The notes: generated from the letters alone by a model not told the origin. A stretch of 45,892 bases of DNA from Mogibacterium pumilum (GCF_002243385.1 NZ_CP016199.1:217328-263219), one strand, 5' to 3'; shown: positions 7,427-16,933, numbered from the stretch's first letter. Numbers and translations are program-made.

Positions 7427-8542
7427 ATGAAGAAACACGCTATTATTCCAATATTCATACCGCACCGAGGCTGTCCCAATGACTGCGTCTTCTGCAATCA
7501 GCGGAAAATCACGGCTCGCACGGCTGCCCCGACTGTAGATGAAGTTAAAAATACGATTGACACATGGCTAACGACGCTCGGAGAAGTTCCGACGGTCGAA
7601 ATTGCTTTTTACGGTGGAAGCTTTACAGGGCTCGAGCTTGCTGAACAGAGTTCATACCTCGCTATTGCCAAGGGATGCAAGGATAGAGGACTCATCGACA
7701 AGATTCACCTTTCGACGCGCCCTGACTATATAGACAGCGAGATTTTGGATAATCTAAAGGTACACTTGGTTGATACGATTGAGCTTGGAGTTCAGTCTTT
7801 CGACGATGAGGTACTTCGTAGGTCGAATCGCGGACATACAAGCACGGCTGTATACGAGGCTGTCTCACTGATTAAAGAGTATGGATTTGAATTCGGAATC
7901 CAGCTGATGATCGGGCTTCCAGGAGATTCTCTTGAAACGTGTATCTATTCAGCAAAAGAGACTGTTAAGCTAAAGCCTTCACTAACCAGATTATACCCGA
8001 CCATCGTTATTGATGACACAGAGCTACTAAAAATGTATGAGCGCGGTGAATATCAGCCACTAAGTAGAGAAGAAGCCGTTACGAGGACGGTGGCAATGTA
8101 TAAGATACTCGATGATGCAGGTATAACGATTATGAGAGTTGGGCTCAAGAGCACTGATATTATCGGTGAAGGCGGATCGATAAACGGAGGAACGTATCAC
8201 CCTGCTTTTAGACAGCTCGTTGAGGGACGAATAGCGAGAGATAAAATCGAGCCGCAGCTTGATAGGATTGTAGATGAGCTCAGAACACGTACTGAGAAGT
8301 CAGACGGGCTCAAGGCTAACCCTTTTCAAGATAGCAATTCAGAAACCGAAGGCTTAAATCAGCAGAGAATACCTCGGGTAAAAGTAGATATTTTCTCTTC
8401 TCCTAAGTGGTTTTCAAATGCTGTTGGTAATAGCTGCGAGAATAAGAAATATTTTGAAGAAAAATACCCCGAACTAAATATCAAGTTCAGGGTAGATTAC
8501 AGCTTGGAAACTGCACAGTTCAGAATAAACTGCAATATATAG
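7427..8542 (+). CDS. Elp3-like radical SAM protein (no acetyltransferase domain)
   Basis: The 371-residue protein carries the radical SAM cluster motif Cys16-x3-Cys20-x2-Cys23 in GCPNDCVFCNQ, the AFYGGSF glycine motif and a family-typical IELGVQSFDD segment. This matches the COG1243 group related to the Elp3 catalytic subunit, which modifies tRNA wobble uridines, but the C-terminal GNAT domain is missing, as in most bacterial members of this short type. Reaction unknown. An AAGGA site lies six bases before ATG. It is the last gene of the ansA operon (8-base gap) and is followed by a terminator hairpin. Confidence 0.85.
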   Translation: MKKHAIIPIFIPHRGCPNDCVFCNQRKITARTAAPTVDEVKNTIDTWLTTLGEVPTVEIAFYGGSFTGLELAEQSSYLAIAKGCKDRGLIDKIHLSTRPDYIDSEILDNLKVHLVDTIELGVQSFDDEVLRRSNRGHTSTAVYEAVSLIKEYGFEFGIQLMIGLPGDSLETCIYSAKETVKLKPSLTRLYPTIVIDDTELLKMYERGEYQPLSREEAVTRTVAMYKILDDAGITIMRVGLKSTDIIGEGGSINGGTYHPAFRQLVEGRIARDKIEPQLDRIVDELRTRTEKSDGLKANPFQDSNSETEGLNQQRIPRVKVDIFSSPKWFSNAVGNSCENKKYFEEKYPELNIKFRVDYSLETAQFRINCNI

Positions 8543-8575
8543 CAATGTCTTGCTCTTTAAGGCATTGCTTTTGTG
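8541..8575 (+). terminator. Terminator of the ansA operon
   Basis: AGCAATGTC (8541-8549) pairs with GGCATTGCT (8561-8569, one G-U) around a 10-base loop, followed by TTTGTGTTT. The stem begins at the last base of the radical SAM stop codon region. Confidence 0.75.
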
Positions 8576-8645
8576 TTTCACACTCTCTTTAATTGTGTTG
8601 TGTTAATTGAATTTCTTTAATTATAACGGCTTTTTCGTCAGTTTA

Positions 8646-9407
8646 TTATAGATAATAGTGCAGCAGTTTTAGTACTGTATTGAGATCATTCACTTCCATC
8701 TGACCAGGCGCCGATGCACTCTTGGCTGCTCCAAAGGCAATCGCTGACCCGAATGCCTCACCACAAATCCTAGAGAGCACTCCTGTTTCAGACATCGAAA
8801 TCGTGACGATGGGGCGGTCAGCATAATCACTATACATCTCCTCAGTAGCAGCTAGGAGCGTTAAGACATCTTTCTTGTTTGTTGGCATCACTGCTATCTT
8901 GAGAATATCTGCGCCTAAATCCTGCATTTTTCGGAGCCTTGCTATAATCACGTCTTTGTCTGGAGTCTTTTTAAAATCGTGATTCGACCCTATAACCTTG
9001 ACTCCAGCTTTGTGTGTGCCTGTGATAATTTCTTTTACGATATCAGTTTCTGTAAAAGCTTCCACATCAACTAGATCAACGTATCCAGTCTCCGAGGCAC
9101 TTACGATAAGCTTTGCATAATCACCAGGTTCAATAGACTTTTTACCACCCTCATTCGATGTGCGAAATGTCATTAGTAACGGAGTCTCTCCGAGAACGGC
9201 TCTTAGATGCTTCAGTATGTCTTCTACCTTACTGAAATCATAAGCATATTCAAACCAATCTACTCGCCATTCAGCTATGTCTACTGGCAGACTTCCTAGT
9301 TTATATGCCTCTGTCAGTATATCTTCTTTAGTTGTACCAACGATTGGTACACAAATTTTGGGTAGGCCAGAACCGATTTCAATATTTCTAATTTTTACTG
9401 TATTCAT
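8646..9407 (-). CDS. aroD: Type I 3-dehydroquinate dehydratase
   Basis: Converts 3-dehydroquinate to 3-dehydroshikimate through a Schiff base, the third step of the shikimate pathway. The 253-residue length is standard. Catalytic residues fall at the classic positions: Glu46 (AEWRVD), the general base His143 (SNHDF) and Schiff-base Lys170 (DILKIAVM); the C-terminal PGQ substrate loop is present as SAPGQMEV. Soluble. It stands alone: the other shikimate genes are not nearby. It converges on the ansA operon and abuts the AT-rich island on its 5' side. Confidence 0.95.
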   Translation of the reverse strand: MNTVKIRNIEIGSGLPKICVPIVGTTKEDILTEAYKLGSLPVDIAEWRVDWFEYAYDFSKVEDILKHLRAVLGETPLLMTFRTSNEGGKKSIEPGDYAKLIVSASETGYVDLVDVEAFTETDIVKEIITGTHKAGVKVIGSNHDFKKTPDKDVIIARLRKMQDLGADILKIAVMPTNKKDVLTLLAATEEMYSDYADRPIVTISMSETGVLSRICGEAFGSAIAFGAAKSASAPGQMEVNDLNTVLKLLHYYL

Positions 9408-9541
9408 GATCCTTACTTTTGCCAGTCTTTACTGGCTTCTATAAACTTCGACTATTGTACTCCACTTAATAGAATCTCAAGTAACAGGTGCACTGCAAAT
9501 ATATCATTTCGAAGACTTTAATTTCTTTTTATCAACCTCGT

Positions 9542-10191
9542 TTAATTTGATGAGAATGTAGAATCTGCACAATTACTATCATTAAAAAATCTTCGATATT
9601 CTCCGAGCTGATTTAGTAATTCCTTGTGCTGTCCGCAACCATTTATTTCACCATTTTTAAGAAAAAATTTTTATCACGAGCTAAATAGTTTATTATATAC
9701 AACAACGGTGTAAAAATTAGAGCTATTAATGACAGTTTAATTGAAATATTAATCATAAAATATAATGCAACAATTAAATTAATTGCCAACATCAACGAGC
9801 TATTAATTATATCAACGTAATAATTTACAATTGTAGACACATCAAAATCAACTCTAGTAAATAATTCCCCCGCGTCAAATTTATAATGCTGTTTAGCAGG
9901 AATTGCCGAAATTTTGTTTATGACATCTTGTTTACATGAGTTTTCAATTTTATTTACAATATACTGCCCTAAAATGCTCTCTACATAGGTTAATACAACA
10001 TTCAAGCACAACAAAACCATGTAGACTGGTATCATTCTTATAAACAAAGGTCGACTTGATAGTGTTATGGCATCTACTATTTTACCGAGAAAGTATGGGG
10101 AAATTCCAGAAATTATAGCAGATACAATAATATCCATTATAATAAAAATAAATAAGGCTTTTTGAGCAATAAAGTGTTTTTTACAATTCAT
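9542..10191 (-). pseudogene. ABC exporter with internal deletion and frameshift
   Basis: The first 180 or so codons from ATG 10191 encode the start of an exporter transmembrane domain with hydrophobic helices, a FDAGELFTRVDFDVSTI segment typical of type IV ABC exporters and further helices, ending at TAA near 9643. Just beyond, in the next frame, 9542-9662 encodes the tail of an ABC ATPase: LKNGEINGCGQHKELL then LGEYRRFF, ending at TAA 9542. The Walker A, signature and Walker B regions are absent. A full exporter of about 580 residues has thus lost some 350 residues, with the junction near 9655-9665 in an A/T-rich run. The ATG overlaps the BceA-like stop (ATGA). Confidence 0.8.
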
Positions 10192-10940
10192 AATTCTGCC
10201 ATATTTGATAGAACTGTTTGATAGAATTCAGCTCTATTACCTGAATTCACTAGATTCTTTAATATTATTCCATCCTTAAGTAATACTACGTGACTACAGA
10301 AACTTGCCATTAGAGGATCATGGGTAACCATAATGATTGTTTTATTCATGACTTTATTAATCTCACTCAACGTATTTATTACGATATTACCCGACTTGGA
10401 ATCTAGATTCCCTGTCGGTTCATCTGCAAGAATGATATCTGGATTATTAATAAGCGCTCTACATATAGCAACTCTTTGCCTTTCTCCACCCGACAATTCA
10501 CTGGTATGCCTACTTAAAAGAGATTCTATCTGAAACTTTTTTGTATATGCATCCACAAGCGATTTCATTTTACATGGTTCTTCATCTTTTAGAATAAGAG
10601 GTATCATAATATTCTCTCTCACCGTAAGGCTATCCATGAGATAAAAGTCTTGAAATATAAATCCTATTTTATCTCGTCTTGCATCTGCCAATTCGTCTTC
10701 TGTCATTTTGGAGATACTCTGTCCAGTTAAAATAATCGATCCATCTGATGGTCTATCAATCAATCCGAGTGTTTTCAAAAGTGTTGTTTTGCCACATCCG
10801 GAGCGTCCCATAATGCCTAAAAAATCACCTTCCTCAACATCAAATGATATTGATTTGAGAATACGCAAGTCAGTATCCTGGGAAACCTTCCAGTTCTTAT
10901 TATATGCTCTTACTAAATCTCTGACTTCCATTACTTTCAT
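10188..10940 (-). CDS. ABC transporter ATPase, BceA/MacB type
   Basis: The 250-residue nucleotide-binding subunit has Walker A GRSGCGKT (45-52), the Q-loop in IFQDFYLMD, signature LSGGERQ, Walker B IILADEPTGNLDS and the H-loop in VTHD. The ADEPTGNLDS sequence is characteristic of the MacB/LolD/BceA family. It partners the FtsX-type permease encoded immediately upstream (2-base gap, ribosome site inside the permease 3' end). Family members of this arrangement give resistance to cell-wall-active peptides such as bacitracin or lantibiotics; no sensor kinase or regulator is seen beside it. Base composition is more AT-rich than the flanks, suggesting acquisition. Confidence 0.88.
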   Translation of the reverse strand: MKVMEVRDLVRAYNKNWKVSQDTDLRILKSISFDVEEGDFLGIMGRSGCGKTTLLKTLGLIDRPSDGSIILTGQSISKMTEDELADARRDKIGFIFQDFYLMDSLTVRENIMIPLILKDEEPCKMKSLVDAYTKKFQIESLLSRHTSELSGGERQRVAICRALINNPDIILADEPTGNLDSKSGNIVINTLSEINKVMNKTIIMVTHDPLMASFCSHVVLLKDGIILKNLVNSGNRAEFYQTVLSNMAEL

Positions 10941-10942
10941 TC

Positions 10943-12925
10943 TTATCGTACCATCCTTTCCATGCTCTTAACCGCATAGTATGAATATATTCTTTGCAGT
11001 ATTATGACAACAACTATATAGATAGACGCTATAATTATTATATAGTTCCAGAATTTGCCCTCCACAGTGATTCCCCAGCTATCTCCTCCATTTTCACATA
11101 GCTTTTTCAAAGCAGCTGCATGAATTAACGCTAAAATTGTACTAATACTTAAAGCAATACGCGGGAGGTTTTCAATTTCCGTTATCAAAGTACGACGAAT
11201 TTTTCTTTTCCTCATACCCATATCATTTAGAAACCTATATTCTCTATTTAAATACGCACGTTCATTTTCCAGCTTTATTATTAAAACCAGTACAGCACTA
11301 AGCAACAAAGCAATAAGTATAATGCTCTTTGTCATAAGATTTACTGCCTGATGCATCTTAAGCTGATTAATATATGCATGCGTCAAATATAATTCTTCAG
11401 CTCCACCATCTACATTAACACCTGTCACGCCTCTTTGTTTCACTTCTCTTTTTAACTCACCACAGGCCTGAAATTTATTTTTTTTAGGAAATTTATATAA
11501 CATTAACTCCGTCGGTTCACTCCCAGATTGAACCATTTGATCATATAATTTTCTAAATTCTGAATTTGACATAACAATGAGATTGCCACCCCAATGAGAA
11601 TCTGAATATTGTCCAATTATAGTATTTTTGTAAATACGTCTAATCTTATATTCATAACGCTTGTCATATTTCATTGAAAGTATATAATCGGCTTTTTCAG
11701 CATTATACTTACCTGCGTATAAAGTTTTTAGGCAGAAAGAAATTTCCTTGTCATTGAATTTTGCTGCTTTTTTTGTACCTCTTTCTTCTATAACAACTAC
11801 GATTCCCTTATTATTAAGATTAATTTTATGTCCTGTTAATTTCTTAAAAGTATCTGCCGAAATTGCCGTCTGTCTACTGTCATTATAAGAAGTCATTCTA
11901 ATCGCCTTACAATGTTGGAAATAACCATTATATTTTTCAGATATATGCTTACCTTTTTCAATATTAATTTTGTTAGAATGCCAAATCGCGTCATAAGGAT
12001 AATCCGAAGACTTGAATTTTTGAATCGGCATAGTCGATGCTAACGCAGAAGCAACATATGATAATGCAAAAAAATGAACTCCAAAAACTATTAGAACAAG
12101 TAACGAACTCTTCATATAACGTGTATATACAGAATTTAACTTTAATATATTTTTAAAATAAAATTTGTCGTTTTTTCTTAACAATTGAAATAATACTGGG
12201 ACAGAAAATATTAACAGAATAGTTCCTGAAAAAAACCATAACACAAATGCTCCTGCGTGTTGCGTTTCATGACTTTGAAACATAGAATATCCAAAATATG
12301 ATATTACTGCTGCTACTGCAATCATAAAAACACCTAATTTAGCACTTCTTTTTTTGTCACTAGAATAACTCTTCTTTGCCATATTACTCAGGTCACGATC
12401 CTCAAGCCAAAGCATTAGTAAGAAGAATGTTGCAAGCATGATAACAACACTTAATTTTAACACTGAAAAATACACATTCCAACTGACTTTTGTAATATCA
12501 ATTAAGCCCGGATACAATGATTTAACTAAATGTTGCCCACCCCTAACAGCAGCAGCGCCCAAGAGTATACCTACGGAAAATGAGCCTAGCCAGCCGATAA
12601 GATATTCAAATATAATCATCCTATATGCACGTTTCCTTCTCATTCCAAGAATTATGAAATTTGTGTAATCATTTGCACGTAATTCTAAATACAATGACAT
12701 CGCATATGCCATCATCATTGCAGTAATAATTATTATAATTTTTTCTGCAAGTTTAAAATCAACATACATTGAGAACATTATACTTGAGTCTTTGATAGCT
12801 TTTTTTACTATACTTTTAAATCCAAGAAATGCTGTTATCTCAATGGTTGCAAATACATTGCATAAAAAAAACAAAATATATTTTTTAAAATTGTATTTAA
12901 AATTCTTTAAGATAATTTTTTTCAT
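10943..12925 (-). CDS. FtsX-type permease, BceB-like
   Basis: Integral membrane protein of 660 residues, in the usual BceB size range. Hydrophobic segments group as one helix near the N-terminus, three or more up to about residue 280, a large charged extracytoplasmic stretch of roughly 200 residues starting with FKSSDYPYDAIWHS, and a last group of helices. This is the ten-helix BceB layout whose big loop senses peptide antibiotics. A GAGGT site lies before ATG 12925. Translation of the downstream ATPase is probably coupled. The coding sequence is clearly AT-rich (many AAA, ATT, TTA codons). Confidence 0.85.
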   Translation of the reverse strand: MKKIILKNFKYNFKKYILFFLCNVFATIEITAFLGFKSIVKKAIKDSSIMFSMYVDFKLAEKIIIIITAMMMAYAMSLYLELRANDYTNFIILGMRRKRAYRMIIFEYLIGWLGSFSVGILLGAAAVRGGQHLVKSLYPGLIDITKVSWNVYFSVLKLSVVIMLATFFLLMLWLEDRDLSNMAKKSYSSDKKRSAKLGVFMIAVAAVISYFGYSMFQSHETQHAGAFVLWFFSGTILLIFSVPVLFQLLRKNDKFYFKNILKLNSVYTRYMKSSLLVLIVFGVHFFALSYVASALASTMPIQKFKSSDYPYDAIWHSNKINIEKGKHISEKYNGYFQHCKAIRMTSYNDSRQTAISADTFKKLTGHKINLNNKGIVVVIEERGTKKAAKFNDKEISFCLKTLYAGKYNAEKADYILSMKYDKRYEYKIRRIYKNTIIGQYSDSHWGGNLIVMSNSEFRKLYDQMVQSGSEPTELMLYKFPKKNKFQACGELKREVKQRGVTGVNVDGGAEELYLTHAYINQLKMHQAVNLMTKSIILIALLLSAVLVLIIKLENERAYLNREYRFLNDMGMRKRKIRRTLITEIENLPRIALSISTILALIHAAALKKLCENGGDSWGITVEGKFWNYIIIIASIYIVVVIILQRIYSYYAVKSMERMVR

Positions 12926-12950
12926 TTAAATACCTCACTAAACATATTTC

Positions 12951-12978
12951 AAAGGGGCGATGATATTATCGCGCCTTT
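12951..12978 (-). promoter_or_regulatory. Leader hairpin upstream of the BceB-like gene
   Basis: AAAGGGGCGA (12951-12960) pairs with TCGCGCCTTT (12969-12978) with one mismatch and an 8-base loop. On the minus strand it lies between the promoter at 13078-13105 and the ribosome site. There is no long T-run, so an attenuator or RNA-stability element is more likely than a strong terminator. Confidence 0.45.
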
Positions 12979-13077
12979 AAAACTACTTGCTTTCCGATTT
13001 TGTAAACACTGGGCTCATCAATTTATTTATAATATAACCCTCAACATCTCGCATCCCACAAATTCTTTCTTGGCACA

Positions 13078-13105
13078 ATTATATGATAATTTTTAAACAA
13101 GTAAA
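13078..13105 (-). promoter_or_regulatory. Promoter of the BceAB-like operon, with upstream inverted repeat
   Basis: Minus-strand -35 TTTACT (13100-13105) and -10 TATAAT (13078-13083) with 16-base spacing. An inverted repeat ATAGTG-N13-CACTAT at 13115-13139 sits just upstream of the -35 and could be a regulator site. Both are read from consensus only. Confidence 0.5.
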
Positions 13106-13175
13106 TATACATAAATAGTGTTCTAGACCAGTGCACTATAGGCATTCTTCTGTTTATCTATACACTGTAAACAAT

Positions 13176-13390
13176 CTAATAATTGCATATTTTAAAAAAG
13201 ACAGAAAAACTTGGTAATTGTATATCTTTCATAACCCCTTTATGATTTACTGATTTTAACCAAGTTTCAAAGATTTTTAATGTATCGTTTCTTCTAAACT
13301 AAGGTAATCTTTACTTATCAGAGAATACAACCAGTCTCTCTTCTCATCTTTAAAGCCTATAAATTTTTCATTTATTAAAAATACTGTCAT
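13176..13390 (-). pseudogene. Frame-disrupted remnant of an unknown gene
   Basis: From ATG 13390 a frame encodes MTVFLINEKFIGFKDEKRDW and continues to YLSLEETIH before TAA at 13277. A second frame overlapping its end reads DTLKIFETWLKSVNHKGV onward to TAG at 13176. The two pieces look like one protein split by a frameshift near 13285. There is no ribosome site and the family is not recognised. It lies between clcA and the BceAB-like promoter in AT-rich DNA, which fits debris of a mobile or accessory segment. Confidence 0.35.
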
Positions 13391-13416
13391 TATAATGATT
13401 CATTTCGAAATATGGC

Positions 13417-15072
13417 TTACTCGACAGATATCGCCTTGCACTTTTCATCAAGGACCGCCTCGGTAGCTGCAATATCTTTAAGGCGACAAAGTATCTCCAA
13501 ATCATCACCTCCGTTTAGGATAGTTGCTCCATGAGGAATAATTTCCTTACCATCCCTCATAACCGAAACTATTAGGCTTCCTTCAGGGAGACCGAGTTCC
13601 ATGACCTTGTGCCCATCCATCTGCGAGCCGAAATGTACACTCGAATCAATTACAACCTTACGTTCACGAATAGAAATTCTCTTCTTAACATATTTTTTAT
13701 CTACCTTATTGTAAACATCTTTTAAATACTCATGATCTGGTACACTGTTTCCACTCTCTGCTTTCTTTCGCTGTCTCCTATGCATAAGCTGATCATAGAC
13801 CGGTTCTCCTCCAAGTAGATCTGCAACGACATATGCTACTAATGAAGTTGCCACGAGCGACAATAACGTCATAAAGTTGCCTGTCATTTCTGTAATGAGA
13901 ATTACCCCTGTAATTGGAGCTCTCACGATGGCAGAAAAGAATCCCGCCATAGCAATTATTACGAAACCCTTGATATAATATTCCTCTACACCAAATACCT
14001 CGCTTAGGAATGTAGAATACAGACCTCCCATGATCGCTCCGATAACGAGTAATGGTAAAAAAATACCTCCAGGTGTCCCCGTACCGAAACTCCCTGTCGA
14101 GAAGCAAAGCTTTGCGATGAATAATATAAAAAGTGCCCCAAGTGCAAACTTACCTGAACTGATGATCTCTACGAGTTCATTTCCACTGCCGAGAACTATC
14201 GGATAGATGAACATCATCAGAAACGAAATAATAAACATAATTCCTATACTGAAGAATTTGCTATCAAATCTATCAAAGAAATCTTGCATCTTATCGAGCA
14301 TCTTATTGTAGATGACGCCGAGGATTCCGAGTATTACGCCGAGTAGAATTACAGCCCAGTAGAGGCGGAGCGGTATTCTGTGTTCTACGTCAAAATCGAA
14401 TACAGGCTTGAGACCGATGATATTCACAGCAATATAATCTGCAACTGCGCTCGCAGCCATCGTGGATACAAGAACTTCTGCTGAAAAGTTCTTGTGGAGT
14501 TCCTCAAGTGCAAATAGTACTCCCGCCAACGGAGCCCCGAATGCGGCGGCTAGTCCCGCGCCGGCGCCACAGCTCATCAAAAGTCTCTCTTCAGTCAGCA
14601 GCGCATTCTTCCGGCGCGCGAAGCCCTTGCCAACCATACCTCCAAGCTGAATGCTCGGGCCCTCTCTACCGAGAGCCAAGCCGCCGCCAATAGCCAGAAC
14701 GCATCCCGCAAATTTAGCAGCCAGCACTTTGCACCAATTCTGATCCTCAAGACCCTTCAGCTCACCCTCGATTTGCGGGATGCCGGATCCCGAAATATCT
14801 GGTTCATAGCTAAGCAGCTTATCCAAAATCCAGGCAATTAAAATCAGTGTCATCAGAACTACAAAGGCATATATCGGTCTCACTTTAACTAGATGAACTG
14901 CCATATGGCGAGCCTGATCAGCTTTCACAATCATAATTCTGAACAGGGCAATAACCAGTCCGACAATCGAACCAACCGCTATGCCTTCTAGTATGAGCTT
15001 ATATTTGAATCTCTGTTTCTGTCTAATGTTGCGAACAACGTAGCTCTTATCTAAACTGCGTTTTGCAGCCAT
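13417..15072 (-). CDS. clcA: ClC-family chloride channel/transporter with TrkA-C domain
   Basis: Membrane protein of 551 residues. ClC selectivity motifs are all visible: GSGIPQ (95-100), GREGP with gating Glu137 (135-139), and GTGTPGGIFLP in the second half. GSGIP with serine indicates chloride rather than the fluoride branch. The C-terminal 80 residues (about 465-545, with a VIDSSVHFGSQMDGHKVMEL segment) resemble a cytoplasmic TrkA-C ligand-binding domain. The gating glutamate suggests H+/Cl- exchange, by homology. A run of TCGCTA repeats lies before its promoter. Monocistronic. Confidence 0.92.
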   Translation of the reverse strand: MAAKRSLDKSYVVRNIRQKQRFKYKLILEGIAVGSIVGLVIALFRIMIVKADQARHMAVHLVKVRPIYAFVVLMTLILIAWILDKLLSYEPDISGSGIPQIEGELKGLEDQNWCKVLAAKFAGCVLAIGGGLALGREGPSIQLGGMVGKGFARRKNALLTEERLLMSCGAGAGLAAAFGAPLAGVLFALEELHKNFSAEVLVSTMAASAVADYIAVNIIGLKPVFDFDVEHRIPLRLYWAVILLGVILGILGVIYNKMLDKMQDFFDRFDSKFFSIGIMFIISFLMMFIYPIVLGSGNELVEIISSGKFALGALFILFIAKLCFSTGSFGTGTPGGIFLPLLVIGAIMGGLYSTFLSEVFGVEEYYIKGFVIIAMAGFFSAIVRAPITGVILITEMTGNFMTLLSLVATSLVAYVVADLLGGEPVYDQLMHRRQRKKAESGNSVPDHEYLKDVYNKVDKKYVKKRISIRERKVVIDSSVHFGSQMDGHKVMELGLPEGSLIVSVMRDGKEIIPHGATILNGGDDLEILCRLKDIAATEAVLDEKCKAISVE

Positions 15073-15222
15073 ATCTATTCCTTCCTGTCTATCTGAATTT
15101 TAATTTACTGATGAGAGAGCTCAATAATACGCAAATTCTTCATACGTTCTCTATCCCTATCTTCATCAACCTTACTGCATCTTAAATTGCTAGCTTCACT
15201 ATTGTAGCCGGTTTATATCTCT

Positions 15223-15286
15223 ATTATAACAGACGTTTACCTGCTCGCTAGTGGTTCGAGACCAATAGCGAGTTAAAATCGCTATT
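15223..15286 (-). promoter_or_regulatory. clcA promoter region with three TCGCTA half-sites
   Basis: A -10 TATAAT is at 15223-15228; the -35 is poor. Upstream lie TCGCTAGTGGT (15245-15255) facing ACCAATAGCGA (15261-15271) across five bases, and a further TCGCTATT at 15279-15286 that pairs with AATAGCG. Three copies of one 6-mer in alternating orientation beside a weak -35 suggest an activator or repressor site. Confidence 0.45.
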
Positions 15287-15298
15287 AACTAAAATACA

Positions 15299-15348
15299 GG
15301 GATATATTGGGCAGCAGCCCTAAACAGAACTGCTGCCCAATATATCCC
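15299..15348 (-). terminator. Strong 19-bp hairpin after the DUF1846 gene
   Basis: GGGATATATTGGGCAGCAG (15299-15317) is perfectly complementary to 15330-15348 with a 12-base loop. It begins 13 bases beyond the DUF1846 stop codon. The minus-strand tail CTGTATTTTAG is only moderately T-rich. The position and a perfect 19-bp stem support termination or 3'-end protection. Confidence 0.7.
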
Positions 15349-15360
15349 CCTACAAATCAA

Positions 15361-16869
15361 TCACTTCGAATACAGATCGCTAGTCGAAAACTCCGGGTTA
15401 GAAGTCATGTCTATTCCCAGAGACTTCAGTGTCTGCTCATCTCTATCGCTCAGAATCGCAGTGCTATGAGCTCTGCAGCCACGTAGTTTATACAGCTTCT
15501 TGAGCGCGTAATCTGCTGTTGGATTAGTCATGGTCGACATAGTCAGAGCCATGATAATCTCTTCGCAGTTGAGAGCGGATTTATCTCCAAAGAATTCTAC
15601 ATTCATCTTCTGCAGATTCTCTAGTACCTGCGCTGAGATAACTGGAATGTCATCAGCTAGACCAGCTAAAGTCTTTATTGCGTTTAGAATCATAGCTGCT
15701 GAAGCTGCCATCCTGTGCGAACTTCTGCCTGTAACGATTCTGCCATCAGGTAGCTCAATAGCGGCCACAATTACATTCTCATAGCGCTCATTCTCCGCAC
15801 GCTTCATCTCCGCGTATTCCTCTGCAGGTTCAACGACCTTTCTATCATAGCGAGTAGCACCAACCTCTTCCATGAGCAGCTTTGTGCGCTCCAGCACGGA
15901 TTCATCAATCTTACCCTTCTTGTAAGCAACCTCTGCAAGAAGATACCTTCTGATTATCTCCTGCTTAGCTGCTTCGCGACATATATTATCATCAATGATG
16001 CCGAATCCGGCACGGTTAACACCCATATCGGTTGGTGACTGATATACGCTGGCATCTCCCGTAATCTTATCGAGTATTCTCTTGAGCACTGGAAATGCCT
16101 CGATGTCTCGATTGTAGTTAATCGCTGTAACACCGTACGCCTCTAGATGGAAAGGATCGATCATGTTCACGTCCTTGAGGTCGGCAGTTGCAGCTTCATA
16201 AGCGATATTTACAGGGTGCTTAAGCGGAATGCTCCATATTGGGAAGGTCTCAAACTTCGCATATCTAGCCTTCGTTCCACGTCTGTACTCGTGATAAACT
16301 TGAGACAGCGATGTCGCCAGCTTACCAGATCCACCACCAGGTCCAGTAACCACGATGAGTGGCTTCGTAACCTCAATGTATGGATTTGCACCATATCCCT
16401 CATCGCTGACGATAGTGTCAACATCAGTCGGATACCCCTTTGTGTAATTGTGCTTGTAAGTGCGAATGCCTCTACGCTCCAGCTTGTTGATGAACATATT
16501 AACCGCTGGATTATTATCGTATCTAGTCACGACAACTGAATTAATCTCCAGATCATAGCTGCGGAAAGCATCGATGAGTCTCAGAACTTCGAGGTCATAA
16601 GTGATACCGAAATCCTGTCTCGTCTTGCTGGAAATAATATCTCCTGCATATATGCAGATGATTATTTCTGTCTGGTCCTTCATGCGGTTAAGCAATTTTA
16701 TTTTGGCATTCTCATCAAAGCCGGGCAAAACCCTCATCGCGTGCTTGTCCTGAACAAGCTTTCCTCCAAATTCAAGATATAGTCTACCGTCCCCATCTTG
16801 AATTCTTTGGAGGATGTACTTCGACTGCTCTTCGATGTACTTCTCCGCACTAAAACCGACACTTCCCAT
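15361..16869 (-). CDS. DUF1846 family protein
   Basis: Soluble 502-residue protein of the DUF1846 family (UPF0371), the usual length. The start was moved to ATG 16869, where AGAAAGGA lies about eight bases upstream and the family-typical [11 protein letters not shown] begins; a longer frame from 16920 would add 17 basic residues without a ribosome site. A glycine-rich TGPGGGSGK loop (about 175-183) resembles a phosphate-binding loop. Other conserved blocks are [13 protein letters not shown] and [12 protein letters not shown]. Structures exist for the family but I know of no assigned reaction. It is the last gene of an operon with FprA and DUF1934. Confidence 0.9.
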   Translation of the reverse strand: MGSVGFSAEKYIEEQSKYILQRIQDGDGRLYLEFGGKLVQDKHAMRVLPGFDENAKIKLLNRMKDQTEIIICIYAGDIISSKTRQDFGITYDLEVLRLIDAFRSYDLEINSVVVTRYDNNPAVNMFINKLERRGIRTYKHNYTKGYPTDVDTIVSDEGYGANPYIEVTKPLIVVTGPGGGSGKLATSLSQVYHEYRRGTKARYAKFETFPIWSIPLKHPVNIAYEAATADLKDVNMIDPFHLEAYGVTAINYNRDIEAFPVLKRILDKITGDASVYQSPTDMGVNRAGFGIIDDNICREAAKQEIIRRYLLAEVAYKKGKIDESVLERTKLLMEEVGATRYDRKVVEPAEEYAEMKRAENERYENVIVAAIELPDGRIVTGRSSHRMAASAAMILNAIKTLAGLADDIPVISAQVLENLQKMNVEFFGDKSALNCEEIIMALTMSTMTNPTADYALKKLYKLRGCRAHSTAILSDRDEQTLKSLGIDMTSNPEFSTSDLYSK

Positions 16870-16933
16870 TTTCTGATCCTTTCTAAATCGTTTTGATCTG
16901 TAATCGCAAATCCTCGCCATCTCGTTTGCAGCG

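Larger units (their letters stand above)
12926..13416. other. AT-rich 490-base gap between the BceB-like gene and clcA
   Basis: Holds the leader hairpin, the operon promoter with inverted repeat, and the frame-disrupted remnant listed separately. A further 23-codon minus-strand frame (MRDVEGYIINKLMSPV..., about 12995-13065) is open but has no ribosome site. No RNA gene or IS end was recognised. Confidence 0.5.

Noticed and set aside
12995-13065. 23-codon minus-strand frame (MRDVEGYIINKLMSPV...) upstream of the BceB-like gene
   Set aside because: No ribosome site and preceded by a stop; too short to call.
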